Shown one piece after another: positions 35,902-44,106 of a stretch of DNA of 64,000 bases. Position 1 is the first letter of the stretch, and the number at the start of each line of letters is the position of its first letter. The stretch is from CAYWWY01 sp964580185 (GTDB taxonomy: Bacteria; Thermotogota; Thermotogae; MWEM01). Both the position numbers and the translations under genes were made by a program. The stretch spans positions 1-64,000 of the forward strand of contig CAZOJQ010000004.1 of assembly GCA_964580185.1 (NCBI GenBank). The letters run 5' to 3'. Under the pieces are notes generated by a model that saw only the letters and a list, made by a program, of their open reading frames with translations, did not search any database and was not told where the DNA came from.

Positions 35902-36924
35902 TCAACGGTTCTGGCGGGAGAAGCGCAAATCTCCTCGAACCAAATCGCGAATGTCGGTCAACCCATATTTTAACATGGTAACCCGTTCTATTCCCATTCC
36001 AAAAGCAAATCCAGAAAAGGTCTCCGAATCATATCCGACTGCTTCAAATACACGAGGATCAACCATTCCACACCCCATGATCTCAAGCCAAACCGCTTTT
36101 CCGGATTTGTCTTCCCAAAGAATATCTACTTCAAAGCTTGGTTCTGTGAATGGGAAAAAACTCGGTCTCAAACGAATCTTCTTTTCTTCCCCAAACATAA
36201 ATCGGACAAAGACTTCGAGGGTTCCAATCAAGTGTGCAACCGATATATCTTGATCGACAAGCAGACCCTCCACCTGATGAAAGGCAGGAAGATGCGTCGC
36301 GTCATAGTCGCTTCGGTATACTCTTCCTGGAGCGATAATCGCAATTGGAGGGGATTGTTTGAGCATGGTGCGTATTTGGACTGGTGAGGTATGAGTCCTG
36401 AGAAGGATTTCGTCTGGTAGAAGATAGAAAGAGTCGTTCTCATCTCTTACAGGGTGCCACTGTGGTGTGTTCAATGCTTCAAAATTATGAAATACATCTT
36501 CGATCTCCGGACCTTCTTTTACCCCGTACCCCAAACCAATAAAAAGGGCTTCGATCTCTTTCTGTACTCGTTTTATAAGGTGATCCATTCCGATCAACCG
36601 TCGAGCACCTGGAAGTGTAACATCCACCCACAATGAGTCTTCGAACCCTTTTTCTTCAGCGATTTTTAGGACCGCCATCCGATTGTGCAAACTTTCCTGA
36701 ATTGCCTCTTTTACCCGATTGACCGAATCGCCAAGGACAGGTCGATCCTCAGGAGGATGTTGACCAAGCTTTTTTAGGAACCCGGTAGTTAAGCTTCCTT
36801 TTTTTCCAAGGAATAAAACGCGTAAGTCTTCCAGTTCCTTTAAAGTACCGGAATCTTGGATTTTTCGTACGGCTTGATCATGAAACTGCTGCAAGTCATC
36901 CAAAACGCTATGAATTGGATTCAC
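35902..36924 (-). CDS. pheS: Phenylalanyl-tRNA synthetase alpha chain
   Basis: The 340-residue catalytic subunit of PheRS. Class II motifs are present: the coiled-coil N-terminus, HPVRDENDSFY, LLRTHTSPVQIR, FHQVEGLLVD, WLEIMGCGMV and GFAFGMGIERV. GTG 36924 is chosen because GGGAGG ends eight bases upstream; the GTG at 36933 overlaps that same site and would be unusable. It follows ahcY by 34 bases. Confidence 0.96.
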   Translation of the reverse strand: MNPIHSVLDDLQQFHDQAVRKIQDSGTLKELEDLRVLFLGKKGSLTTGFLKKLGQHPPEDRPVLGDSVNRVKEAIQESLHNRMAVLKIAEEKGFEDSLWVDVTLPGARRLIGMDHLIKRVQKEIEALFIGLGYGVKEGPEIEDVFHNFEALNTPQWHPVRDENDSFYLLPDEILLRTHTSPVQIRTMLKQSPPIAIIAPGRVYRSDYDATHLPAFHQVEGLLVDQDISVAHLIGTLEVFVRFMFGEEKKIRLRPSFFPFTEPSFEVDILWEDKSGKAVWLEIMGCGMVDPRVFEAVGYDSETFSGFAFGMGIERVTMLKYGLTDIRDLVRGDLRFSRQNR

Positions 36925-36958
36925 CCTAGACACCTCCCACTATTGGCGATATCAAAAG

Positions 36959-38185
36959 TTAATAACTGCTCATGTATGCTCGTTGACGATCAGACAAAGT
37001 ATCAATATTGACACCCATCGACCTAAGTTTGAGGAATGCCACTTCATAATCAATCGCATCCGGAAGTTTCATCAATCGATTGTCGAGTTTCCCACGGTTT
37101 TTCCATAAATACAGTAAACTCATGCATTGAATTGCAAAACTCGTATCCATGATCTCAATGGGGTGCCCGTCTGCTGCCGCTAGATTGACCAACCGTCCTT
37201 CCCCGATCACGTAAATGTGAACTCCGTTAGGCAAGGAATATTCACAGACGTTTTGGCGCACCTGACGGGTTTGACAGGATACTTCCCGAAGTTGATTCAT
37301 CGAAATTTCAACATCGAAATGACCGGAGTTTGCTAGAATTGCTCCTTCTTTCATCTTCAAAAAATGGTCTTGGGTAAGAACATCAATATTACCGGTAACC
37401 GTCACAAAAATATCGCCTAAAGCAGCTGCTTGATCCATGGTCATCACTTGAAAGCCATCCATTAAGGCTTCAATCGCTTTTACCGAATCAACCTCCGTAA
37501 CGATCACATGCGCTCCTAGCCCCTTCGCCCGCATGGCAACCCCTTTGCCACACCAACCATAGCCTGCAACAACAACGATTTTGGCTGCTACTCCTATGTT
37601 GGTGTTTCGAATAATTCCGTCCCATGTGGATTGTCCAGTGCCGTATCGATTATCAAAGAGATATTTCATCATTGCATCATTTGCGGCGATTGCCGGTACT
37701 TTCAGCATCCCTTTTTCTTCCAACGCCCGTAATCGTTGAACTCCGGTGGTTGTTTCTTCAGAAATTCCCACCAATTCAAAGAGTAAGTCAGGCTTCTCCA
37801 TATGGATCATAGTGGCGAGGTCTCCCCCATCGTCCATAATCAAGTTAGGGCCAAGAGAAAGTACTTTACGCGAGTTTTGGATGAAAACCTCTAGGTTTTG
37901 TGTATGTTCTGCATGAACAATCATACCATAATACTCTCTTAACGCTTCGGCGATTTCATCCTGAGTAGAAAGTGGGTTAGAACCTGCTACCCAGACTTCT
38001 CCGCCTAAGTCTTTTATCAGCCGGGCTAGATTTCCGGTTTTAGCTTCCAAGTGGCAGCAAACGATTATTTTGCATCCTTGAAACGGCTGTTCTTTCTGAT
38101 AATCTTTCTGGATCTGACGCAAAACTGGCATATAATTCCAAGCCCACTCCATCTTTTGGACCCCTAACTGAGCAGATTGATTCAT
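36959..38185 (-). CDS. ahcY: S-adenosylhomocysteine hydrolase
   Basis: Splits S-adenosylhomocysteine to adenosine and homocysteine, keeping methylation going. The 408-residue length is the short form seen in Thermotoga and archaea (no 40-residue insert). Recognisable blocks: NPLSTQDEIAEAL, DDGGDLATM, NRYGTGQS, the NAD loop VAGYGWCGKGVAMRAKGLGA, and the C-terminal CEYSLPNGVHIYVIGEGRLV. A SAH/MTA deaminase (58383-59648) offers an alternative route in the same window. GGAGGG precedes ATG 38185. Confidence 0.95.
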   Translation of the reverse strand: MNQSAQLGVQKMEWAWNYMPVLRQIQKDYQKEQPFQGCKIIVCCHLEAKTGNLARLIKDLGGEVWVAGSNPLSTQDEIAEALREYYGMIVHAEHTQNLEVFIQNSRKVLSLGPNLIMDDGGDLATMIHMEKPDLLFELVGISEETTTGVQRLRALEEKGMLKVPAIAANDAMMKYLFDNRYGTGQSTWDGIIRNTNIGVAAKIVVVAGYGWCGKGVAMRAKGLGAHVIVTEVDSVKAIEALMDGFQVMTMDQAAALGDIFVTVTGNIDVLTQDHFLKMKEGAILANSGHFDVEISMNQLREVSCQTRQVRQNVCEYSLPNGVHIYVIGEGRLVNLAAADGHPIEIMDTSFAIQCMSLLYLWKNRGKLDNRLMKLPDAIDYEVAFLKLRSMGVNIDTLSDRQRAYMSSY

Positions 38186-38215
38186 ACAATTCCCTCCTTC
38201 CTTGTTTTCGGCTCA

Positions 38216-38226
38216 ATTTTACCATA
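38216..38226 (-). promoter_or_regulatory. Extended -10 promoter of ahcY
   Basis: Minus-strand TATGG followed by TAAAAT (38221-38216). Its -35 region (38239-38244) overlaps the -10 of the divergent rqcP promoter. Leader about 24 bases. Confidence 0.6.
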
Positions 38227-38237
38227 TTTGATGGAGA

Positions 38238-38248
38238 TATGGTATAAT
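38238..38248 (+). promoter_or_regulatory. Extended -10 promoter of rqcP
   Basis: TATGG followed by TATAAT (38243-38248), a perfect extended -10. Its -35 region falls on the -10 of the divergent ahcY promoter, so the two cannot easily be occupied together. Leader about 27 bases. Confidence 0.65.
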
Positions 38249-38281
38249 CCAGTAAAAACCGCAGAAGGGGAAAAGAAAAAA

Positions 38282-38557
38282 ATGAGATTGGATCTTTTTT
38301 TAAAGCGCTCTGGAATGATCAAACGGAGAACAATCGCTCAGGAGCTGATTTCAAAAGGTCGCATTAAAAGAGAAGGAAAAGCATTGAAGAGCGCATATGA
38401 AGTGAAAACTGGAGATGAATACGAGATTCATTTGGGCAACCGCCTTTTGCGCATTCGGGTTTCAGATGTTACTGGGACTCAGCCCTCGTATGAAGTAATA
38501 TCCCAGATCCTAATCCCAGTTTTTGATCCTCCATCCAAACCGAAAGATGTCCCTTAA
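38282..38557 (+). CDS. rqcP: RqcP/YabO-like S4-domain ribosome quality control protein
   Basis: A 91-residue S4 RNA-binding protein: MRLDLFLKRSGMIKRRT at the start, then GRIKREG and VKTGDEYEIHLGNR, a close pattern match to RqcP (YabO) of Bacillus and to Hsp15. These bind the 50S-peptidyl-tRNA complex and help RqcH add C-terminal alanine tails to stalled chains. RqcH itself is not in the window. ATG 38282 is preceded by AAGGGGA and fits the promoter 34 bases upstream. The stop overlaps folK by 11 bases. Confidence 0.85.
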   Translation: MRLDLFLKRSGMIKRRTIAQELISKGRIKREGKALKSAYEVKTGDEYEIHLGNRLLRIRVSDVTGTQPSYEVISQILIPVFDPPSKPKDVP

Positions 38558-39044
38558 CGTGTACGCTGCATATATAGGATTGGGAAGCAACTTGGGCAAT
38601 TCGATTGAGTTGATTCAATCGGCTGTAGATGCTTTAGAAAAGGAAGGTTTATCCATTTTGTTGCGATCAACCATTTTTCAAAGCAAACCCTATGGGGGAA
38701 AGGATCAACCAGACTTTTTCAATGCCGTTATCGGAGTTCTTTCCCCGTTTCCCCCCAGGCAACTCCTGAATGTACTGTTGAATATAGAAACTCAAATGGG
38801 CAGAATCCGAAAAGAAAAGTGGGAGTCGCGCTCCATCGATTTGGATCTGATTTTATTCGGTGATTGGATCATTCAAGAACCCGATCTTCAGATTCCTCAC
38901 CCTGACTTCAGGAATAGAGATTTTGTCCTTCGTCCTCTGAAAGAAATCGGAAATATGATTTTGGATCCAGTTACTGGACTTTCGGTTGAAGAACTCTACA
39001 ACCGATTGGATAGTGATACGTGCACTCCGGTTTGGATCAAATGA
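38547..39044 (+). CDS. folK: 6-hydroxymethyl-dihydropterin pyrophosphokinase
   Basis: FolK activates the pterin for folate synthesis, providing the substrate of FolP (11511-12569). The 165-residue protein has the family motifs AYIGLGSNLG, FFNAVIGV, EKWESRSIDLDLILFG and IPHPDFRNRDFVLRPL. ATG 38547 is chosen as the first codon of a natural N-terminus; it overlaps rqcP by 11 bases and has no strong ribosome-binding site, so coupled translation is likely. Confidence 0.92.
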   Translation: MSLNVYAAYIGLGSNLGNSIELIQSAVDALEKEGLSILLRSTIFQSKPYGGKDQPDFFNAVIGVLSPFPPRQLLNVLLNIETQMGRIRKEKWESRSIDLDLILFGDWIIQEPDLQIPHPDFRNRDFVLRPLKEIGNMILDPVTGLSVEELYNRLDSDTCTPVWIK

Positions 39045-39724
39045 CTGCTCCTACGTTATGGATTGTCGGAACCCCATTGGGGAACCTTGAAGATATTACT
39101 TTACGGGCTTTAAACCAATTACAAACAATACCCTTGATCATAGCTGAAGATACGAGAAGGACTTTAAAATTGATCAATCATTATTCTTTGGGTAAAAAAG
39201 AAATGATCTCTCTTCCCCAAAGCAAAATGAAATCCAAAATTCCTTATGTCATCCAAAGATTGCTTATTCATGGGAAAGGCGCGTATGTAACTGACGCGGG
39301 AATGCCAGGAATCGGAGATCCTGTATCAGATCTTGTCGTTGCTTGTAGGGAAGCAAGGATCCATATTGATCTACTTCCTGGACCCAGCGCTCCAGTGTCC
39401 GCTTTTGCAGTTAGCGGGTTTCGAGGATCGTTTCTCATTGAAGGGTTTCTCCCAAGAGACAAAAAAAGGAGAAGGTTTTTTCGGAGCGTGCAAACCGAAC
39501 AACGGAATATTGTTTTTTTTGAATCTCCATATCGGGTCCAAGCTGCCTTGCAAGATGCCTATTCCATATTGGGGAACCGAAGAGTATGTATCGCACGCGA
39601 AATGACAAAGAAGCATCAGGAGTTTTTTTGGGGAGATTTGGAGGAAGCGATTGCATACTTCAATCAACCCCAAGGGGAATTTACCCTTGTTATGGAAGGA
39701 GCAAAGCCAAATGAACCACTTTGA
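39041..39724 (+). CDS. rsmI: 16S rRNA (cytidine-1402 2'-O) methyltransferase
   Basis: RsmI methylates the ribose of C1402 in 16S rRNA using SAM. The 227-residue tetrapyrrole-methylase fold shows WIVGTPLGNLEDIT, IIAEDTRRTLKLINHY, VTDAGMPGIGDP, PGPSAPVSAFAVSGF and FFESPYRV. It is somewhat shorter than E. coli RsmI, lacking the extra C-terminal domain. ATG 39041 overlaps the folK stop (ATGA). Confidence 0.94.
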   Translation: MTAPTLWIVGTPLGNLEDITLRALNQLQTIPLIIAEDTRRTLKLINHYSLGKKEMISLPQSKMKSKIPYVIQRLLIHGKGAYVTDAGMPGIGDPVSDLVVACREARIHIDLLPGPSAPVSAFAVSGFRGSFLIEGFLPRDKKRRRFFRSVQTEQRNIVFFESPYRVQAALQDAYSILGNRRVCIAREMTKKHQEFFWGDLEEAIAYFNQPQGEFTLVMEGAKPNEPL

Positions 39725-40154
39725 AGATCTAGAACGATTGCTTCGGAAGTTATCCGGTTGGGTACGTACAGAAGGAAGGAAAGTCCTTAAGAGCGGTGAT
39801 TACCAACTCACTCCTGCCCAATTTGATATTCTTCAGAAGTGCTATTTTCATCATGATATGACAATGACTCAGCTTAGTATTGATCTTGGAGTTGCCAAAA
39901 GTACGGTTACAGGGATAGTTACAAAGCTTAGGGAGGCGAAGTACCTTGATTACGGAGTAAGTGAAGAAGACAAACGGGTGCGAAATTTAACAATCACAGA
40001 AAAGGGCAAGACACTAATCCGAGAAGTCATAGGGGCTCGCGTCCAGTTTATCGAAGAATTATTTACTCAGGTTGACCCAATCCTTCTTTCGGAATTCCAC
40101 CAGGTATTGCGAATCATTGCCAATACTTTGGATACTTATCGGACTGATTCTTGA
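39711..40154 (+). CDS. MarR-family transcriptional regulator
   Basis: A 147-residue winged-helix regulator: LTPAQFDILQKCYF, MTMTQLSIDLGVAKSTVTGIVTKL and the wing SEEDKRVRNLTITEKG are standard MarR features. No obvious ligand or target. ATG 39711 overlaps rsmI by 14 bases and has GGAG about ten bases upstream. It is the last plus-strand gene before the convergent FGGY kinase (17-base gap with no terminator stem). Confidence 0.9.
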   Translation: MNHFEDLERLLRKLSGWVRTEGRKVLKSGDYQLTPAQFDILQKCYFHHDMTMTQLSIDLGVAKSTVTGIVTKLREAKYLDYGVSEEDKRVRNLTITEKGKTLIREVIGARVQFIEELFTQVDPILLSEFHQVLRIIANTLDTYRTDS

Positions 40155-40171
40155 CCTTATGAATACCTGCA

Positions 40172-41773
40172 TTATTGGTTGTTTGCGATGATGTGTTCGG
40201 GATAGTTCGTAATTGTTCGAATTTCTTTATACAGTTTCTTCAAACGGGAATACATGGGTCGATAGACATCTTGGTACAATTGTTGGTACAAATCATGGTG
40301 TTTCACATTTGGAATGAACTCGTCACTTTTCCGGATCATCGCTTTTTTCGCAGATTCAAATGAAGGATGAACGCCCAAACCGACAAAGCATACTACTGAG
40401 CAACCCAGTATTGTGGTTTCGTGGGTTTCATTTCTATGGATTGGCTTTCCGAAAACATCCGCAATGATTTGGCAGATTTTATCACTCTGCGAACCCCCAC
40501 CTGACACAGTAATATCTTCAATTGCCTGAATCTTCCCCCTTCGTTCAATTTGGTGCATTCCATCCAACATTGCGTAGCTTAACCCTTCAATGATCGAACG
40601 ATAGAGATACGCTCGTGAATGAACCTCTCCAAACCCAATGATCGCGCCTTTTGCCTCGGGATTTCTCAATCCTCCACCCCAATATGGTTGCATGACCAGC
40701 CCATATGAACCAGGAGGAGTACCATCCAAAAGCTCATCAAGCAAAACCTCGACTCGCTTCGCTGTTTTTTCAGCAGCAAGCTCTTCAATGTGCCCGAACT
40801 CATCCCGAAACCAACGAACCATCCAAAAACCTCGGAAGATTTCAATTTCCGGATTGTAATAGTTTGGTCGAACAGAGGGGTATGGCGGGAAAAACCGTCG
40901 AGGTTCGAAAAACCTCGGAGAGGTGGTTTGGACAGTAGCTGTAGTACCCAAACTTAAGTTTGCGCTCGATAAATCAATGCATCCCGCGCCAATCGTTTCG
41001 CACCCTTTATCGGAACCGGTTGCCACAATCGGTATACCAGGTTTCATGTTCAGCTCTTCTGCTGCTTCTCTTGAAAGATGTCCCAGGATTTCACAAGGAG
41101 AAAAAAGCTCAGGTAGTTTTTCGGGATCAATTCGAAACATTTGACTGTTCAGGTTATTTGGAGGAGCCCAACAATTGCTTCGATAATCAAAGGGAATCCT
41201 TCCAATTTGCGCTGCGTAGGAATCAACAAAATGACCAGTCAATCGATAGTTAAGGTAACCAGATAGCTGAAGTACCTTGTATGCTTTTTGATACAAATCA
41301 TACTGGTTTTGGCGAATCCAGTTGATATGGGCATCTGTTTGTACGAACTGAACTGTTTCTGTCATACCAACGATTCTGTGGCCAATACGGACGTACCAAG
41401 GAATTTTCCCGTCTGGTTTGGCTTTTCTTTTATCCAGCCATAAAATAGCTGGATACAAAGGAGCCCCTTCTTGATCAACCAATACAAGGGTATCTCTTTG
41501 TACGGTTACACTAACTCCAACAATATCTTCCCAAAAATCGCTGTTCTGCTCCTGAACTTTGTGAACAGTTATGGATAAAGCCTTCCAGTAATCGCGAGGA
41601 TCCTTTTCCGCCCACCCCACTTTCGGACTATGGTACGGAACGTATGGATAATTGATCATGGAAACAATCGTTCCCATGGGATCGATCAAAGCAGATCGCA
41701 AGCTTTGCGTACCGCAATCGATGGCAAGAACCAACGGGGTATGGACGATCCCCGTATCTTTCTTTACAGGCAT
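40172..41773 (-). CDS. FGGY-family carbohydrate kinase
   Basis: A 533-residue sugar or polyol kinase. The N-terminal ATPase fold starts with LAIDCGTQSLRSALID, with the substrate-side blocks AEKDPRDYW, ILWLDKRK, the adenosine block TGSDKGCETIGAG and LSLGTTATVQTT, and VSGGGSQSDKICQIIADVFGKPI near the end. Members act on xylulose, ribulose, glycerol, gluconate or others; I cannot assign a substrate. ATG 41773 overlaps the lipase stop. The neighbouring lipase would release glycerol, which makes a glycerol-like substrate conceivable but unproved. Confidence 0.88.
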   Translation of the reverse strand: MPVKKDTGIVHTPLVLAIDCGTQSLRSALIDPMGTIVSMINYPYVPYHSPKVGWAEKDPRDYWKALSITVHKVQEQNSDFWEDIVGVSVTVQRDTLVLVDQEGAPLYPAILWLDKRKAKPDGKIPWYVRIGHRIVGMTETVQFVQTDAHINWIRQNQYDLYQKAYKVLQLSGYLNYRLTGHFVDSYAAQIGRIPFDYRSNCWAPPNNLNSQMFRIDPEKLPELFSPCEILGHLSREAAEELNMKPGIPIVATGSDKGCETIGAGCIDLSSANLSLGTTATVQTTSPRFFEPRRFFPPYPSVRPNYYNPEIEIFRGFWMVRWFRDEFGHIEELAAEKTAKRVEVLLDELLDGTPPGSYGLVMQPYWGGGLRNPEAKGAIIGFGEVHSRAYLYRSIIEGLSYAMLDGMHQIERRGKIQAIEDITVSGGGSQSDKICQIIADVFGKPIHRNETHETTILGCSVVCFVGLGVHPSFESAKKAMIRKSDEFIPNVKHHDLYQQLYQDVYRPMYSRLKKLYKEIRTITNYPEHIIANNQ

Positions 41774-42603
41774 CTGCGAAACCAACCAATAATATCGTTT
41801 CTCATCCGTTCTCCGTGTTCAGGATCGAAAAATACCTCATGGTAGGCCCCTTCATAGAGAACCTTGGTTTTTTCTCCTTGAAGGAGTTGATTAAAAAAAG
41901 ACAGAGTACCTTCGATTGGGACAATTTGATCGTTTGTGCTATGAGTAACCATAATGGGGATTTGGAGGGTATTCACTTTTTCAAAGGCAATCGGAATATT
42001 GCGATACAAGTCATAGGCCAGCGCTAATGATATCCGATCATGCACCATCGGGTCTTCTTCATATGCCCGAATAATCGAAGGATTCCGAGAAATTTCCTTC
42101 GATTGAAGACCATTATTAACCGTAAGCGTCGGAGCCAGTGCCACCAACCACCGGAGTCGCTGGATCCGTTTCTTCTTTTCTTCAGCCATCGAAAGCAAGG
42201 GACTACTAACCGACCCAGCATAGAATGCGTTTTGGTTCTCTTGGAGGTATCGAATGCAAAGAAGTCCTCCCATACTGTGACCAAACAATCCTATGGGTAT
42301 CTGAGGGTGTTCTTTTTGAATCAATGAAACAAAAGAATCAAGCAGCTGAAAATAGTGGGAGAAGTTTGCATGGCCTCGAATCCCTTTTGTTTTCCCATGA
42401 CCGTTTAAATCAGGCATATAAGAAGAAAGTCCGTGGCGAGCCATCTCTTCTTTCAGAGTTTCGTATCGCCCTTTATGTTCTCCCAGACCGTGGATCATCA
42501 GAATAACTGCCTTCAATGGGTCTCCCAGTGTCCGGTTATAAAGTACTTTTTTTCTTCCTACTTTTATGGTACGCTCTTCAGAACGAATGATCGGAAACGC
42601 CAT
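41764..42603 (-). CDS. Alpha/beta-hydrolase, monoacylglycerol lipase family
   Basis: A 279-residue serine hydrolase of the monoacylglycerol lipase (Hydrolase_4) type: oxyanion segment MIHGLGEHKGRYE, nucleophile GHSMGG (Ser110), and the final catalytic His in YEGAYHEVFFDPE with the Asp in STNDQIV. No signal peptide, so cytoplasmic. Such enzymes hydrolyse monoglycerides or lysolipids. It precedes an FGGY kinase with a 10-base overlap. Substrate is inferred from family only. Confidence 0.87.
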   Translation of the reverse strand: MAFPIIRSEERTIKVGRKKVLYNRTLGDPLKAVILMIHGLGEHKGRYETLKEEMARHGLSSYMPDLNGHGKTKGIRGHANFSHYFQLLDSFVSLIQKEHPQIPIGLFGHSMGGLLCIRYLQENQNAFYAGSVSSPLLSMAEEKKKRIQRLRWLVALAPTLTVNNGLQSKEISRNPSIIRAYEEDPMVHDRISLALAYDLYRNIPIAFEKVNTLQIPIMVTHSTNDQIVPIEGTLSFFNQLLQGEKTKVLYEGAYHEVFFDPEHGERMRNDIIGWFRRCL

Positions 42604-42641
42604 AAAAGAATCATATCCTTTCTCTAGATTGCTGTATGGAT

Positions 42642-43142
42642 TTATGGTTCAAAAGAGTCATATTCTTTTTTCCTTCGGAACAAATCTCGAATTACAATCG
42701 CAAGCAGAACAGCAGTTATTGCAAGACCTCCTTCCAATCCAAAGCGATTCTTAAGCAACATAAATACTACAAAAACAATTGGCAACCAGAAGAAAAGAAG
42801 GAAAAGGAGCGTAAAAGCGGGGAATTGCTTGCGGCCTTGGAAAAGAAGAATCTCTAAGGAACCAAAAAACGCGGAAGCCATCAACAGACTGATAAAGAGG
42901 ACCATGTGTTCTTGAGTCCATTCAGAGCGAGTACCGAACACAAGGAGGATTAAGAGAGAGAAGAAGAGGGTTACAGTAACCAATGTCATTGACGGAGATC
43001 CTTGTTTGGCCCGGTAAGAAGCAAGAAAAGCGAATAGAAAGGTTACTCCGGAAATTCCAGAAAGCCAAAGAGGGTATTGAAAAACGAGAATTAAAAAAAG
43101 GATAAATATTACTCCGCCAGCTGCAATAGCAATCCGTATCAA
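42642..43142 (-). CDS. Hypothetical membrane protein
   Basis: A 166-residue protein with five predicted membrane helices and a charged C-terminal tail (RDLFRRKKEYDSFEP). No family recognised. The start is TTG 43142, six or seven bases after a five-G ribosome-binding site and just behind its own extended -10 promoter. It may be cotranscribed with the lipase 38 bases downstream. Confidence 0.65.
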   Translation of the reverse strand: MIRIAIAAGGVIFILFLILVFQYPLWLSGISGVTFLFAFLASYRAKQGSPSMTLVTVTLFFSLLILLVFGTRSEWTQEHMVLFISLLMASAFFGSLEILLFQGRKQFPAFTLLFLLFFWLPIVFVVFMLLKNRFGLEGGLAITAVLLAIVIRDLFRRKKEYDSFEP

Positions 43143-43171
43143 AATGATCCCCCAGCCAGATTCGTTTGTCC

Positions 43172-43182
43172 ATTATACCATA
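43172..43182 (-). promoter_or_regulatory. Extended -10 promoter of the membrane-protein/lipase/kinase genes
   Basis: Minus-strand TATGG followed by TATAAT (43177-43172), a perfect extended -10, in the 50-base gap after the metallo-hydrolase gene. Predicted leader about 23 bases. Confidence 0.65.
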
Positions 43183-43192
43183 TTCCGTACAG

Positions 43193-44011
43193 TTAAAGGA
43201 GGATTGTCTTTAGGCTTTCTACCAATATTTCAATCATTTTTCTTTCTCGAAAATTACCATTGCTTTCCAAATGGTTTAATATTCCATCGAAATCTGTTTT
43301 ATAGTTCTGTAATGACCGAATAGTTTCCAGATACTCGATCATCTGATCAATTTCGGATGGATCCGCTACATCTCCATGACCACAAACCAGGCATCCGATT
43401 TTTTCCTTCTTCAAACGGCGGAGAACATCTAGCCACCGATTGATATCACTATCATAGACAATTTCCGGATGATATCCCTGTACGACAAGATCCCCTACAA
43501 TCCATATTTGTTCTTTTGGTAACCAAACAATTGCTGAATCGGGTGTATGACCTCCCACTTTTTCAATATGAATCGTTCGGTTTCCAGAAATGTGGATATA
43601 CGACTCTGTAAAAGTTAATGCGGGTGGGATTATGTGAATGGTTTCTTTTTTTAACAGAGCATTCCTGTTGATCACATTTCGAATATAGGACTTGCTCATT
43701 TGGAAAAAATAGTTTTCCGTTGACTCCGAGCAAAGGATTTGCGATTGAAATCCCGAATTTCCAAAGGTGTGATCTGGATGATAATGTGTATTGATAATTA
43801 GCTGGACATCACTGTTCATTATCCTTTTCAAGTATGTTTTTATCTGTTCTGCTTTAGAAGGGAACAGGGATGAATCAACAACCACAGTCCCTTCATCGGT
43901 TGTAATGGATGTAACATTGGATCCTCCGTATGGATTATCATACACGATAATACCGGTCGCAATTTCCTTCAAATTTGTTCCACCGATTTCTGAAAATTCT
44001 GAATATTCCAT
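43193..44011 (-). CDS. Metallo-beta-lactamase fold hydrolase
   Basis: A 272-residue MBL-fold protein with the zinc motif NTHYHPDHTFGN (His76, His78, Asp80, His81), the second-site histidine in KVGGHTPDS, the aspartate in WIVGDLV and the last histidine in VCGHGD. The family covers glyoxalase II, lactonases, sulfur dioxygenases and others, so no substrate is assigned. ATG 44011 was chosen because AGGA lies eight bases upstream; an ATG at 44029 has no such site. It lies 45 bases after the SLH-gene terminator. Confidence 0.85.
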   Translation of the reverse strand: MEYSEFSEIGGTNLKEIATGIIVYDNPYGGSNVTSITTDEGTVVVDSSLFPSKAEQIKTYLKRIMNSDVQLIINTHYHPDHTFGNSGFQSQILCSESTENYFFQMSKSYIRNVINRNALLKKETIHIIPPALTFTESYIHISGNRTIHIEKVGGHTPDSAIVWLPKEQIWIVGDLVVQGYHPEIVYDSDINRWLDVLRRLKKEKIGCLVCGHGDVADPSEIDQMIEYLETIRSLQNYKTDFDGILNHLESNGNFRERKMIEILVESLKTILL

Positions 44012-44056
44012 TCGTTCATTCCTATCCATTTTTCTGTGTAGAGGCACGGGTTCCCT

Positions 44057-44085
44057 AAAAAAAAGCAGGCTTTCGCCTGCTTTTT
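44057..44085 (-). terminator. Rho-independent terminator of the SLH-protein gene
   Basis: Stem AAAAAGCAGGC / GCCTGCTTTTT with a four-base GAAA tetraloop, followed on the minus strand by eight T. It lies 22 bases after the stop of the SLH gene: the strongest minus-strand terminator in the window. Confidence 0.9.
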
Positions 44086-44106
44086 CCTGGATTCTAAACC
44101 GATTGC

